From NCBI GenBank assembly GCA_028280105.1, contig JANQML010000303.1, positions 1 through 40,884 on the forward strand: DNA of 40,884 nt, in the 5' to 3' direction. Below, one piece after another: positions 1 to 6,799 of the stretch (the stretch's first letter is position 1; each line of letters starts with the position of its first letter). A model generated the notes under the pieces. The model was given only the letters and a program-made list of their open reading frames with translations, ran no database searches and was not told the DNA's origin. This DNA comes from Desulfobacula sp. (GTDB lineage: Bacteria; Desulfobacterota; Desulfobacteria; Desulfobacterales; Desulfobacteraceae). A program made the position numbers and the translations under genes.

Positions 1-203
1 ATCTGTGTCGTTACAGCTCGTTTGCGGTAGGGCAACTACAGCTTCACGACCTGTGCCTGACAGCTAAAGTAAAATCGATTCGTGAAATATCCGGGATAGG
101 CCGCTGAAGAGCGAACGCCAACTGTTCTTAGCACGATCATCATTAATAGACTATCAGTTCAGCAGCCAATGAAACCCAGCGTTATGCATAATAAGGCAAT
201 TCA
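1..203. other. Left-edge intergenic segment, no gene seen
   Basis: No open frame of useful length and no RNA gene is visible here. GTTATGC lies just before the HAD remnant, which superficially resembles the end of an integron attC site, but I find no convincing paired arms upstream, so I do not call one. Confidence 0.4.
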
Positions 204-541
204 ATGGTAAAGGGAATCATCTTCGATTTTGACGGAACATTGGTTGATTATATACGCGCTGATATATTTTGTTTAAAGGCTGTGCACGAAGCCTGCAGGG
301 CCTCTTGTCCTGCCGATGAGTTCGTTGAAATTGCCGTTGAAGAAATTATGAAATTTCATTCTCTTGTAGATGCGCACAAAGAAAATCCGTTGTTCATGCA
401 TCAATTCAGACTGAAAAACAGTCTCAATCGGTGTGGCATGCCCTGGGATCAGAGGTACTTAATTTTCTATCTAACCAGGCAAATCACACCTGTCATAGTA
501 TTGCTGAATTGAAAGAATGTATTGAGAAATTAACAGCATAA
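204..541 (+). pseudogene. HAD-family phosphatase remnant (internal deletion and frameshift)
   Basis: The first about 80 residues are a normal start of a haloacid-dehalogenase-type phosphatase: IIFDFDGTLVD near residue 5 holds the two catalytic aspartates (DxD), followed by cap-like helices. The reading frame then stops early, at 512. In another frame the DNA from about 435 to the TAA at 539-541 encodes a stretch ending in SIAELKECIEKL, which looks like the usual last helix of the same family. The lysine and DD motifs of the core are missing. Seen: N-terminus and C-terminus in different frames with the middle absent. Inferred: a gene that lost about 100 codons and is now inactive. An assembly error is the alternative. 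Confidence 0.65.
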
Positions 542-553
542 ACCTCATCGTTG

Positions 554-653
554 CAAAAAGCGTGAAGCTTCCAGCTTTAAGGCGCCAAGGTCGCCGTTGT
601 AGTACTCTACCGCAAAACCTTGGGAACGAAGAAGATGGAACCTTCACGCTTTT
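554..653. repeat. About 100-bp nested palindromic repeat element
   Basis: Three nested inverted pairs are visible: AAAAGCGTGAAG (556-567) with CTTCACGCTTTT (642-653), CCAAGGT (585-591) with ACCTTGG (617-623), and GTAG (599-602) with CTAC (607-610) around TACT. The left arm (554-584) matches a second copy at 2072-2102 in 26 of 31 positions. Together they look like a REP- or MITE-like element able to fold into one long hairpin. It lies between the HAD remnant and the MFS gene. It has no U-tract, so it is not a plain terminator. Confidence 0.6.
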
Positions 654-834
654 CCCGGAGGGTAAGAATTTCTGAAAAAAGATGCAATGGCCGAACCCAC
701 TTATGATGAAGTCTTGAAAGCATCTTTAAATTCAAAGCGTTTGTTGTACCGCCAACGGATTTCATCTTTTATGATAAAATTTTTATGCAACGTTGAGGTA
801 AAAAGAGCGTCAGGTATTAGTGCCGTTCCCGGGT
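654..834. other. Degenerate coding remnant, no intact gene
   Basis: A 51-codon open frame runs 687-842 on the plus strand, and a second frame across about 725-796 reads like a protein C-terminus (FKAFVVPPTDFIFYDKIF followed by a stop). Neither is complete and I do not recognise the family. The most economical reading is decayed coding DNA downstream of the repeat element. Confidence 0.3.
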
Positions 835-2037
835 TCATGTAAGCGGAGGTGTTTTCCGGGGAGAAGGCCGATCCAGCCGCAGTAAAAACGGGATGGCGCC
901 GAATCCGATTAGCGCACTCAGGATAAACATCTTCTCCAGCCCTGCCAGGTCCCCGATGATTCCGGCAAAGAAAACGGCAAGGGATCTCACGGCAAATGAT
1001 GTCATCATAAAGAGGCCGTTGGCTGCCGACGGATTCTCCCTGGCATTTTCCTGGATAATCGCCAGCATCACCGGTGTGGTCGAAAGAACGGTAAATCCCG
1101 TAATCATAAGCATAAGAATTTTAACCCATCCGGAGGCAAACACAAAGATAAGCATGGCAACCGGTGCCGCCGTCAGGACCCAAAAGAGCACCCGCTGCCT
1201 GCCGATCCGGTCACTCAGGGTCCCGGCGCTCAGAACCCCCAGAACGCCGAATGCCTCATAGAGGGCAAGGGCGGATCCCGCCAGCCAGAGGTTTCCGGTC
1301 TCTTTTTCGATAAAAACCGTTATAAACACCCCCATGGATGCGTGCATAAAGGACCGGGCCGATAAAATACCGGAAATGGGGAGTAAGACATGTCTGATTT
1401 CCCGGTAAGAGGCGGTTAATGATCCGTTCCGTTTGATGCGGGTCTGCTCTTCCTCTTTTTCAAGGAAAAAGTAGAGCAGGATGGATGTGAGTACGGCAAA
1501 TCCCAGCACCCCGTAAAAATGATCCTGACCCAGGAAAGAGACGGCTGCCACGGCAATCATGGGGCCCACGGTCCGGGCCGCTTCCCCGCCGGTCATAAAA
1601 AAACTCATGCCTTTGCCTTTCCGGCTGCCCGAGTACTTGGCAATCAGTACCGGGGAAGGTACGTGATAAAGGGCGACACTGATCCCGGTGCAGAAAAAAA
1701 GACCCAGCAGCAGGGGATAAGAGGATACGTTTAAGATAAAACTCATGGGAATGGCCGTAAGGGTCGGGGAGAGAACAACCAGCCACCGGGCCAGGCCTCT
1801 GTTATCGGCAAACAATCCGATAACCGGGTTAAACAGTGCCGGAATCTGCATAACCGTTGACAATAAACCGGCCTGGCTCAGGCTCAGTGAAAGCTTTTCA
1901 ATCATTATCGGCAGAAGAGGTGCCAAAAAACTGGTGTAAACATCGTGGACAAAGTGTGAAAAGGCAACAAGGGATACACGGCCGGTTTGAAAATCTCTGG
2001 GTTTCATTCCGACATCTCTATCAGATCTGTTTTCCAA
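835..2037 (-). CDS. MFS transporter, fosmidomycin-resistance (Fsr)-like
   Basis: A 400-residue integral membrane protein of the major facilitator superfamily, the usual length, with about twelve hydrophobic segments. The N-terminal FSHFVHDVYTSFLAPLLP stretch resembles that of Fsr-type exporters (fosmidomycin resistance protein and relatives). A loop LSDRIGRQRVL in the second half is the repeated MFS motif A (DRxGR). Likely role: proton-driven efflux of a small organic molecule across the inner membrane. The substrate cannot be told from sequence. The first about 10 residues are hydrophilic and the internal ATG (MKPRDF) is a possible alternative start. It stands alone, bracketed by copies of the AAAAAGCGTGAAG repeat (554-653 and 2072-2102), which suggests it could have arrived or moved as a unit. 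Confidence 0.85.
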   Translation of the reverse strand: MENRSDRDVGMKPRDFQTGRVSLVAFSHFVHDVYTSFLAPLLPIMIEKLSLSLSQAGLLSTVMQIPALFNPVIGLFADNRGLARWLVVLSPTLTAIPMSFILNVSSYPLLLGLFFCTGISVALYHVPSPVLIAKYSGSRKGKGMSFFMTGGEAARTVGPMIAVAAVSFLGQDHFYGVLGFAVLTSILLYFFLEKEEEQTRIKRNGSLTASYREIRHVLLPISGILSARSFMHASMGVFITVFIEKETGNLWLAGSALALYEAFGVLGVLSAGTLSDRIGRQRVLFWVLTAAPVAMLIFVFASGWVKILMLMITGFTVLSTTPVMLAIIQENARENPSAANGLFMMTSFAVRSLAVFFAGIIGDLAGLEKMFILSALIGFGAIPFLLRLDRPSPRKTPPLT

Positions 2038-2071
2038 TGTAAAAAGAATTATAGGATATTCCCCAACTTTA

Positions 2072-2102
2072 CAAAAAGCGTGAAGGTATCAGCTTCAGGG
2101 CG
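2072..2102. repeat. Second copy (half-element) of the AAAAAGCGTGAAG repeat
   Basis: It is a direct copy of 554-584: CAAAAAGCGTGAAG is identical, and the following CAGCTT and GGCG are kept. The opposite arm is absent, so it cannot form the long hairpin. It lies just upstream of the MFS start, so the exporter is flanked by direct repeats. Confidence 0.5.
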
Positions 2103-2119
2103 GGTAGGTGACTGACTTG

Positions 2120-2476
2120 TCATGCATTGTTATCCAAGAGTTGATAGAATGATAACAGATTTCCAAACGGGTCACTGAATTCAAAATAGCGCACTGCATT
2201 GGGCACTGTTTCGATCTCTCCGGCCATTATTCCAAGACCCAGTGCCAATGTATGACTCGCTTCAATATCGCCTGTTCCAAAACCCACGTTTTTTACACTG
2301 GCCTCTTCGAATTCCGTCTCAAAAAGCTGCAGTGTGAAGGAGGGGGTAATGCATATTTCCCAGACACCTTCTGACGGGTTTAACTCGTCAAGCTCGCCTA
2401 GAAGCTGACGATACCAATCCATTGCCTGAGTCAGATTCGCCACGGGCAATCCCACGGTTACGCTGTTGATTTTCAT
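2120..2476 (-). CDS. VOC-fold (glyoxalase/bleomycin-resistance-like) protein
   Basis: A 118-residue protein of the vicinal-oxygen-chelate superfamily. It starts with the typical first beta strand and alpha helix (MDWYRQLLG near residue 20) and ends with FEFSDPFGNLLSFYQ, the usual last strand that carries a glutamate or equivalent metal ligand. One module of paired beta-alpha-beta-beta-beta units is expected, which dimerises to form the active site. The reaction is unknown: family members include glyoxalases, dioxygenases and drug-binding proteins. A good ribosome site (AAGGAG, about 8 nt before ATG) supports the start. It is a single gene with no obvious functional partner. Confidence 0.8.
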   Translation of the reverse strand: MKINSVTVGLPVANLTQAMDWYRQLLGELDELNPSEGVWEICITPSFTLQLFETEFEEASVKNVGFGTGDIEASHTLALGLGIMAGEIETVPNAVRYFEFSDPFGNLLSFYQLLDNNA

Positions 2477-2621
2477 TATTTGGCTCCTTGCGAAATTAAT
2501 GGATGATAAAGCTGATTAACGGACCCGGTTACCATTCATCCCTGCGTTATTCAACCGGATATCTTGCGTATTAAACGAATCCGATATTCATTCATGTGAA
2601 CAAAACATATCAAGATGATCA

Positions 2622-2639
2622 TATCGCTGTAAAGCGATA
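2622..2639. other. Small perfect hairpin with GTAA tetraloop
   Basis: TATCGCT and AGCGATA pair around GTAA (a GNRA loop). It lies between the VOC gene and the end of the Abi-alpha gene. There is no long T-run, so a terminator role is uncertain. Confidence 0.3.
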
Positions 2640-2739
2640 AAAAGAGATGCTGATGGCTGCTGAACTTTTTAAATTGCGATCCGGTGAATTTGTTCCATTA
2701 TTTGTAAATCAGGACGCTATGGGAGGCGTTCCCGCCCGG

Positions 2740-3609
2740 TCACGGAAGGCAGGTTTCAATAAAAGAAAGACCAAGGGCGGTAAGACAAATCGTAAAATGA
2801 TCGCTTATACGGGGATTGATTTTATTCAACCCGGTTTTATTCGTTTTATTCAATCGGGAGTCGTTTTTTTTAAGGGGATGTTGTTGCGGCGTGCACCGGA
2901 TAATCAGGTTTTGCCGTATTAAATTATCCATCGAAGCCTGGTATACATTTTCTTTAATCTTCCCGGATTTCAATATGGATTTCAATATTTTTGCCGGGCA
3001 GCACGGGTAATTCAAGGGAGGCTCTTCGGCGATTCGGCTGTCTGTTTCCATAAAGACTCTTGCCGCTGCTTTTGCCCGGTTTGAATCTTCAATGCCGTGA
3101 TCGGTCCGATACATCTCCATAATCCGTTTTCTTTCTTTTGTTCTTCTCTCTTCTTTTTTCAACAGAAAAGCTTCGTAACAGGTATTCAAAGTTTTCAAAT
3201 CAATGATTTCAAGCTGTCTGATAATATCGATGAAGACATACCTTGGAGAGACGATATCCGGATCCAGAGCCGCAGCAAAAAGCCGTGCCCAGATGTCGTG
3301 GAGTTCTTCCTGGTCTTCAAGTGCGGCTGATTTAAAAATGGGAATGGCCATTTTGGACTTTATAGGGCGGATATGATTAGAATTTTTTTTTTTATCGAGC
3401 AAAGTTTCGATTTTTTCAATCAGATTAATTTGACGGTCCCATCTTCTGAATCGGCTGATTTCATAGAGAATGTCCAAGGTTTCTGCTATATCTTTTTTCA
3501 TCACATTGGAAATAAACCGGCCTGCCCTGTCCAGTGTTCCAATGTCCAATCCCGTTGTTCTGGATAATCCTTGAATGGAGTTGGCTGTCTTTAATAATCC
3601 ATCTGTCAT
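2740..3609 (-). CDS. Abi-alpha family (DUF4393) protein
   Basis: A 289-residue soluble, helix-rich protein. Residues about 75-150 carry the family pattern: a proline-containing IRPIKSKMAIPIFKSAALED, then ELHDIWARLFAAALDPD, then FIDIIRQLEIID. This matches DUF4393/Abi-alpha, named from a lactococcal abortive-infection protein. Residues about 195-250 look like a winged-helix-like segment (LKSILKSGKIKENVY, then NLIRQNLI). No enzyme motif is seen. Family members are often called phage-defence proteins but their mechanism is not settled. Here it stands alone, yet its promoter region holds the same 11-bp-spaced GTTAG repeats (3632-3649) as the ParA and DUF5132 operons. That argues for co-regulation with the ion-handling genes rather than an independent defence island. 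Confidence 0.7.
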   Translation of the reverse strand: MTDGLLKTANSIQGLSRTTGLDIGTLDRAGRFISNVMKKDIAETLDILYEISRFRRWDRQINLIEKIETLLDKKKNSNHIRPIKSKMAIPIFKSAALEDQEELHDIWARLFAAALDPDIVSPRYVFIDIIRQLEIIDLKTLNTCYEAFLLKKEERRTKERKRIMEMYRTDHGIEDSNRAKAAARVFMETDSRIAEEPPLNYPCCPAKILKSILKSGKIKENVYQASMDNLIRQNLIIRCTPQQHPLKKNDSRLNKTNKTGLNKINPRISDHFTICLTALGLSFIETCLP

Positions 3610-3631
3610 GACGAGTATTAAAGCAATGGAT

Positions 3632-3649
3632 TGTTAGCGTACGGTTAGG
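3632..3649. promoter_or_regulatory. Phased GTTAG direct repeat upstream of the Abi-alpha gene
   Basis: TGTTAGC (GTTAGC at 3633) and GGTTAGG (GTTAGG at 3644) are exactly 11 bp apart, 23-40 bp upstream of the start at 3609. This is the same motif and spacing as in the two other promoter regions at 4625-4653 and 10895-11179. Confidence 0.5.
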
Positions 3650-3817
3650 TTTGTGTGACTGTTTTACATTTCTCTTTTTTTGAGACATTCACGGGCGGTC
3701 AGATTATTCTCAATCGAATAAAATAAGATATAACCCCGGATTCTGCAAATGCTGTTTGGGATAAGCGCTATTTGATATTCGCAGGGGTGAAAAAAAGAAT
3801 GGAATGAAAAAGGGGTG

Positions 3818-3982
3818 CTATAGTATCCGAATCACTTTTGCCAGGCCAAACCCGCCCGCAACCCCGATTACCATAGCCAAAGCAATTCTAATCAGCCGTA
3901 TGTTTTTTCTTCTCTTCAGCTGGACAGGCCCGGCTTTGGGGTCGTTGAGCGTGTCTTTCAGGCGTCTTTTTCTCTTTGTCAT
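3818..3982 (-). CDS. Small basic single-span membrane protein next to ParA
   Basis: A 54-residue frame too short for usual gene callers. It starts 13 nt after the parA stop and has a clear ribosome site (GAGGAG, about 8 nt before ATG). Residues 1-30 are strongly basic (KRKRR near the start and KRRK near 23). Residues about 31-50 form one hydrophobic segment with a GVAGG kink. The positive-inside rule places the N-terminus in the cytoplasm, where it could meet the ParA ATPase. I do not recognise a family. The tight spacing and good ribosome site argue that it is real and translated with ParA; a partner or membrane-anchor role is inference. Confidence 0.6.
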   Translation of the reverse strand: MTKRKRRLKDTLNDPKAGPVQLKRRKNIRLIRIALAMVIGVAGGFGLAKVIRIL

Positions 3983-3995
3983 GCAAGCGGACTCC

Positions 3996-4613
3996 TCATT
4001 TCAGAATTTCTTTTGCCAATGCGGTAAATTCTTTTGCCGATTTCGATCTTGGGGAATAATCGATAACTGTCTGTCCGGAGATCATGGCTTCCACAGCTGC
4101 AATTTTTTGGGTAATCTCGGTGATAAAAACCGGCAGCCCATATCCGTCCAAAGCTGCTTTGGCTTCCTTTCCGATGCGGGTTCCCGGAATTTTACGATAG
4201 ACCAGCAGCACGGCCTCCATCTTTTTATTCTTTTTCATGACCCGGCGAATCTGTAGGACGGTATCGTTGGCACTCCAGATGTCCAGAGGGCTGGGGGATA
4301 CGGGTACAATGGTCAGATCGCAGATTCGCAGATTGTTAAGGGTGGTTTTCTCCAGCGCAGGAGGAGAATCAATGATCAGAATATCGGCATCTTTTTTCAG
4401 CTGACGGATCTGCCTGGGCCTCACGGGCCGAGATTGATGGAGAACTTTGACCCCGGGGTCCTCAGCCACGGCCTGCCATTGAATCAGACTGCCCTGGGGA
4501 TCCGTATCAATGAGACGAACCTCTTTACCCATTTTATAAAAGGAGCCGGCAAGATTCAATGCCAGGGTTGTTTTGCCGACCCCGCCTTTTTGATTGACAA
4601 TACTGATAATCAT
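3996..4613 (-). CDS. ParA/MinD-type ATPase (orphan, short form)
   Basis: A 205-residue P-loop ATPase with the deviant Walker A KGGVGKTT at residues 9-16, including the signature lysine K9, then IDTDPQG (Walker A' region) and ILIIDSPP (Walker B). It lacks the N-terminal DNA-binding helix-turn-helix of long plasmid ParA proteins and no parB lies next to it. Short orphan ParAs of this kind position plasmids, protein clusters or microcompartments by ATP-dependent nucleoid binding. A small basic membrane peptide follows it (3818-3982), and an HMA2 protein is divergent from it across 110 bp. The shared TGTTAG repeats upstream link it to the P-type ATPase operon, so positioning of a membrane or protein assembly is a reasonable hypothesis, not a demonstrated one. 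Confidence 0.85.
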   Translation of the reverse strand: MIISIVNQKGGVGKTTLALNLAGSFYKMGKEVRLIDTDPQGSLIQWQAVAEDPGVKVLHQSRPVRPRQIRQLKKDADILIIDSPPALEKTTLNNLRICDLTIVPVSPSPLDIWSANDTVLQIRRVMKKNKKMEAVLLVYRKIPGTRIGKEAKAALDGYGLPVFITEITQKIAAVEAMISGQTVIDYSPRSKSAKEFTALAKEILK

Positions 4614-4624
4614 CTTGTTCGTAT

Positions 4625-4653
4625 CCTAACATCAATTTTAAAAAACACTAACA
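4625..4653. promoter_or_regulatory. Phased TGTTAG repeats between parA and the HMA2 gene
   Basis: CCTAACA (4625-4631) and ACTAACA (4647-4653) are 22 bp apart (two 11-bp turns) in the same orientation. On the minus strand they read TGTTAGT and TGTTAGG. The pair sits 12-40 bp from the parA start in the divergent region and could serve both genes. Confidence 0.5.
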
Positions 4654-4723
4654 AAAATGTAATATATTTTCTTTAATTTACACCCAAAATAATTTTTGAT
4701 GTTCTTATTTTGGAGATAACACC

Positions 4724-5083
4724 ATGTACGTTGTTCATGATGTCCCCGGCAGATTGAGAGTTAAACTTGAAAAACTGAAGAATAATCCCCACCGCCTCGA
4801 TCAGGTTGAAGACATGCTCCGGATTGACGGTACATATCGAGTTAAGTCCAATGCCACAACCGGGAGTGTTGTCATCGAATATGACAAGCTGTCTGTCCAG
4901 CCCAAAACGTTCACCGATTTATTAAACCGCAACGGCTATGTACTTGACCCGCAGAAAAAGCTTGAACGGACAGCCGAAACCCATGAGAAAATAGCGGCCT
5001 CTTTAGGCAAGGCGACATTTTCATGGCTGGCGGGCCGGGTTCTTGAAGCCAATGGTATGCCCTACATAGCGGCATTTATATAG
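4724..5083 (+). CDS. HMA2-type (heavy-metal-associated domain 2) protein
   Basis: A 119-residue protein whose first about 75 residues fit an HMA-like beta-alpha-beta-beta-alpha-beta fold: VHDVPGRLRVKL at 4-15, a helix, then TGSVVIEYD near 46-54 and a last helix ending in NRNGY. The CxxC pair of copper chaperones is absent, so classical soft-metal binding is unlikely. The H-x4-R-x-R start motif (H5, R10, R12) recurs in the membrane HMA2 protein at 9987-10541 and, slightly spaced out, at the N-terminus of the P-type ATPase. The C-terminal tail (FSWLAGRVLEANGM) is short and amphipathic. A good ribosome site (TGGAG) precedes ATG. Likely an accessory or adaptor to the pump; its ligand is unknown. 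Confidence 0.65.
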   Translation: MYVVHDVPGRLRVKLEKLKNNPHRLDQVEDMLRIDGTYRVKSNATTGSVVIEYDKLSVQPKTFTDLLNRNGYVLDPQKKLERTAETHEKIAASLGKATFSWLAGRVLEANGMPYIAAFI

Positions 5084-5162
5084 TTGCCTTAGAAAAGACC
5101 TTCTTTTACCCGGTGTCTGCGTTGGATAAAACGGTTTTCTAGCGTGGCTGAATGGAAGCGGT

Positions 5163-5747
5163 TCACTTCATCTTTTTGGTAATCCGTTCTATCCGGCCGG
5201 TATATCCTGTCTTTGTCCCGTCATCAAGGCCGAAGCGGATGGCTTTTTCGCAGATATGAACGGCCTGTTTAAATTTTTTTGCCTCTTCCAGTGCAATGGC
5301 CAGCTGTTTAAAAATGATGACCTGTTTGGGCTTGTCTCCCATCTTTTTGAAAACAGACCCTTTCAGGCTTTCAAACTCTTTTACATACTCATCACCCGTA
5401 TTCAGCATCAGGTCCGACATCTTTTTATTTTTCCGCCGGTCTTTATAGGCAATCTCCGTGATTTTTTCATACAACAGATGGCGTGTATAAGGATCCTGCT
5501 CGGATTTTAAAAGGGCTTTGAGTTCTTTTGGATCCTTACCTGCCGGATCAGTCTCCCCAGGTGGCGTTGCCGCTTTATCTTCCGGTTCAGCAGCTGCAGT
5601 TTCCTCTTCGACTTTTCCGGTTGTGCCTCCAGCCGCTGAGGAAGAATCCGGACTTGAAGCATCTCGTTCTTCAAGTTCTCTTTTTTTTCTTCCTTTAAAG
5701 AAAAAAAAGGCCAACGCACCCAATGTCGTAACCGATATCCAATACAT
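5163..5747 (-). CDS. Membrane-anchored helical (TPR-like) protein of unknown function
   Basis: A 194-residue protein in three parts. It has a hydrophobic N-terminal anchor (residues 1-18), followed by a basic KGRKKRE. A low-complexity S/E/A/P linker spans about 30-75. A C-terminal helical domain (about 80-194) includes AIALEEAKKFKQAVHICEKA, which reads like a tetratricopeptide helix pair. The basic stretch after the anchor implies that the bulk lies in the cytoplasm. It is the last gene of the DUF5132/P-type ATPase operon, 22 nt after the antiporter, with its own AAGGA ribosome site. A scaffold or assembly role is plausible from architecture only. Confidence 0.6.
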   Translation of the reverse strand: MYWISVTTLGALAFFFFKGRKKRELEERDASSPDSSSAAGGTTGKVEEETAAAEPEDKAATPPGETDPAGKDPKELKALLKSEQDPYTRHLLYEKITEIAYKDRRKNKKMSDLMLNTGDEYVKEFESLKGSVFKKMGDKPKQVIIFKQLAIALEEAKKFKQAVHICEKAIRFGLDDGTKTGYTGRIERITKKMK

Positions 5748-5769
5748 AATTTTTCCTTTCGTTTATCCA

Positions 5770-6798
5770 TCAGGCTACCAGCCCCAAATAACTGCTAACG
5801 GTAACGATGGCGTAAATGCCCAGCAGCATCAGGCTGAACTGCTTTTTAAAGACGCTGCCGGAATAATAAATCCCCAGCCTGAATATGATCAATGTCCCGA
5901 TCATTGCCGGAAACAATAATTTAAAAAAGTGGTCCGGTGCTTCAAGCCCTCCGCTGGTTACACTGGCGGACGCGCCTGCCACAAAAAGGACATTTAAGAT
6001 ATCGGCACCGATGATATTTCCTATGGCCAGTTCACCATATCCTTTTCTCACTGCTGTGACAGATGTCACCAGTTCGGGTAATGAGGTGCCAAAGGCGACG
6101 AGTGTGGCACTTATTAGTCCTTCCGGCAGGCTCAAACGCAGTGCGGATTCCTGCACCGTGGGAATTAAAAAGTGGGATGCCGTCACCACCATTGCAGAAC
6201 CCAGAATCAATTTTGTCAGGGTGGTAAATGTGCTGGACGGAGGCTGCTCATCATTTTCATCCCGGCTGTCAGAAGGATCTTCTTTCATCCACCGAATCGA
6301 TCCCCATAAATAGACTGCCAGTAGAATCAGGAAAACAATACCCATTTGACGGGGTAACGTGCCGCCGGTATTGAAAAGATCCCTTTCCCCGTAAATGGGG
6401 ATGCAGGACACCACCAGTAACAGACCGGCAAAGAGCTGAAACCAGCCCTGTCTGTGAATAACCTTGCTTTTAATCGGTATGGGGGCAAACAGGGTGATCA
6501 GACCCAGAATCAATCCGGTATCGCAGATAATCGAACCGACGGCATTTCCCAGTGCAATTTCAGGACGTCCTTTAACAGCGGCAAACACGGAAACAGCCGC
6601 TTCCGGAACCGTCGTACCGAGACTGACAATGGTAACACCGATAAGAACTTTTGAGATGCCCAGTCGGGTGGACATAACGACGGCCTCTTCCACCAGCAGG
6701 TCGGCGCCCTTGCCCAGAACGTAAATCAGTAAACCAATGATGCCGATCAAAACCGGAACAGATGAAGACGATATGATATTTAAGAAATACGCATCCAT
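5770..6798 (-). CDS. Ca2+/cation antiporter (CaCA, YrbG-like)
   Basis: A 342-residue inner-membrane exchanger of the Ca2+/cation antiporter superfamily with the two diagnostic alpha repeats. Alpha-1 carries GTTVPEAAVSV and GNAVGS, alpha-2 carries GTSLPELVTSV and GNIIGADILN. The acidic residues of both PE pairs, needed for cation binding, are present. About ten hydrophobic spans are split by an acidic cytoplasmic loop (DPSDSRDENDE, near residue 175). In alpha-1 the usual asparagine after the GS is replaced (IICDTG). Its start is 1 nt after the stop of the P-type ATPase, so translation is probably coupled. Together the exchanger and the pump would move Ca2+, or possibly Mn2+, in energised fashion. 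The metal is inferred. Confidence 0.85.
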   Translation of the reverse strand: MDAYFLNIISSSSVPVLIGIIGLLIYVLGKGADLLVEEAVVMSTRLGISKVLIGVTIVSLGTTVPEAAVSVFAAVKGRPEIALGNAVGSIICDTGLILGLITLFAPIPIKSKVIHRQGWFQLFAGLLLVVSCIPIYGERDLFNTGGTLPRQMGIVFLILLAVYLWGSIRWMKEDPSDSRDENDEQPPSSTFTTLTKLILGSAMVVTASHFLIPTVQESALRLSLPEGLISATLVAFGTSLPELVTSVTAVRKGYGELAIGNIIGADILNVLFVAGASASVTSGGLEAPDHFFKLLFPAMIGTLIIFRLGIYYSGSVFKKQFSLMLLGIYAIVTVSSYLGLVA

Positions 6799-6799
6799 A

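Noticed and set aside
182..196. Possible integron attC end before the HAD remnant
   Set aside because: GTTATGC fits loosely, but no paired RYYYAAC arm with internal symmetry was found upstream.
2647..2922. Plus-strand frame overlapping the end of the Abi-alpha gene
   Set aside because: Antisense to a gene with a clear family match, no family features of its own.
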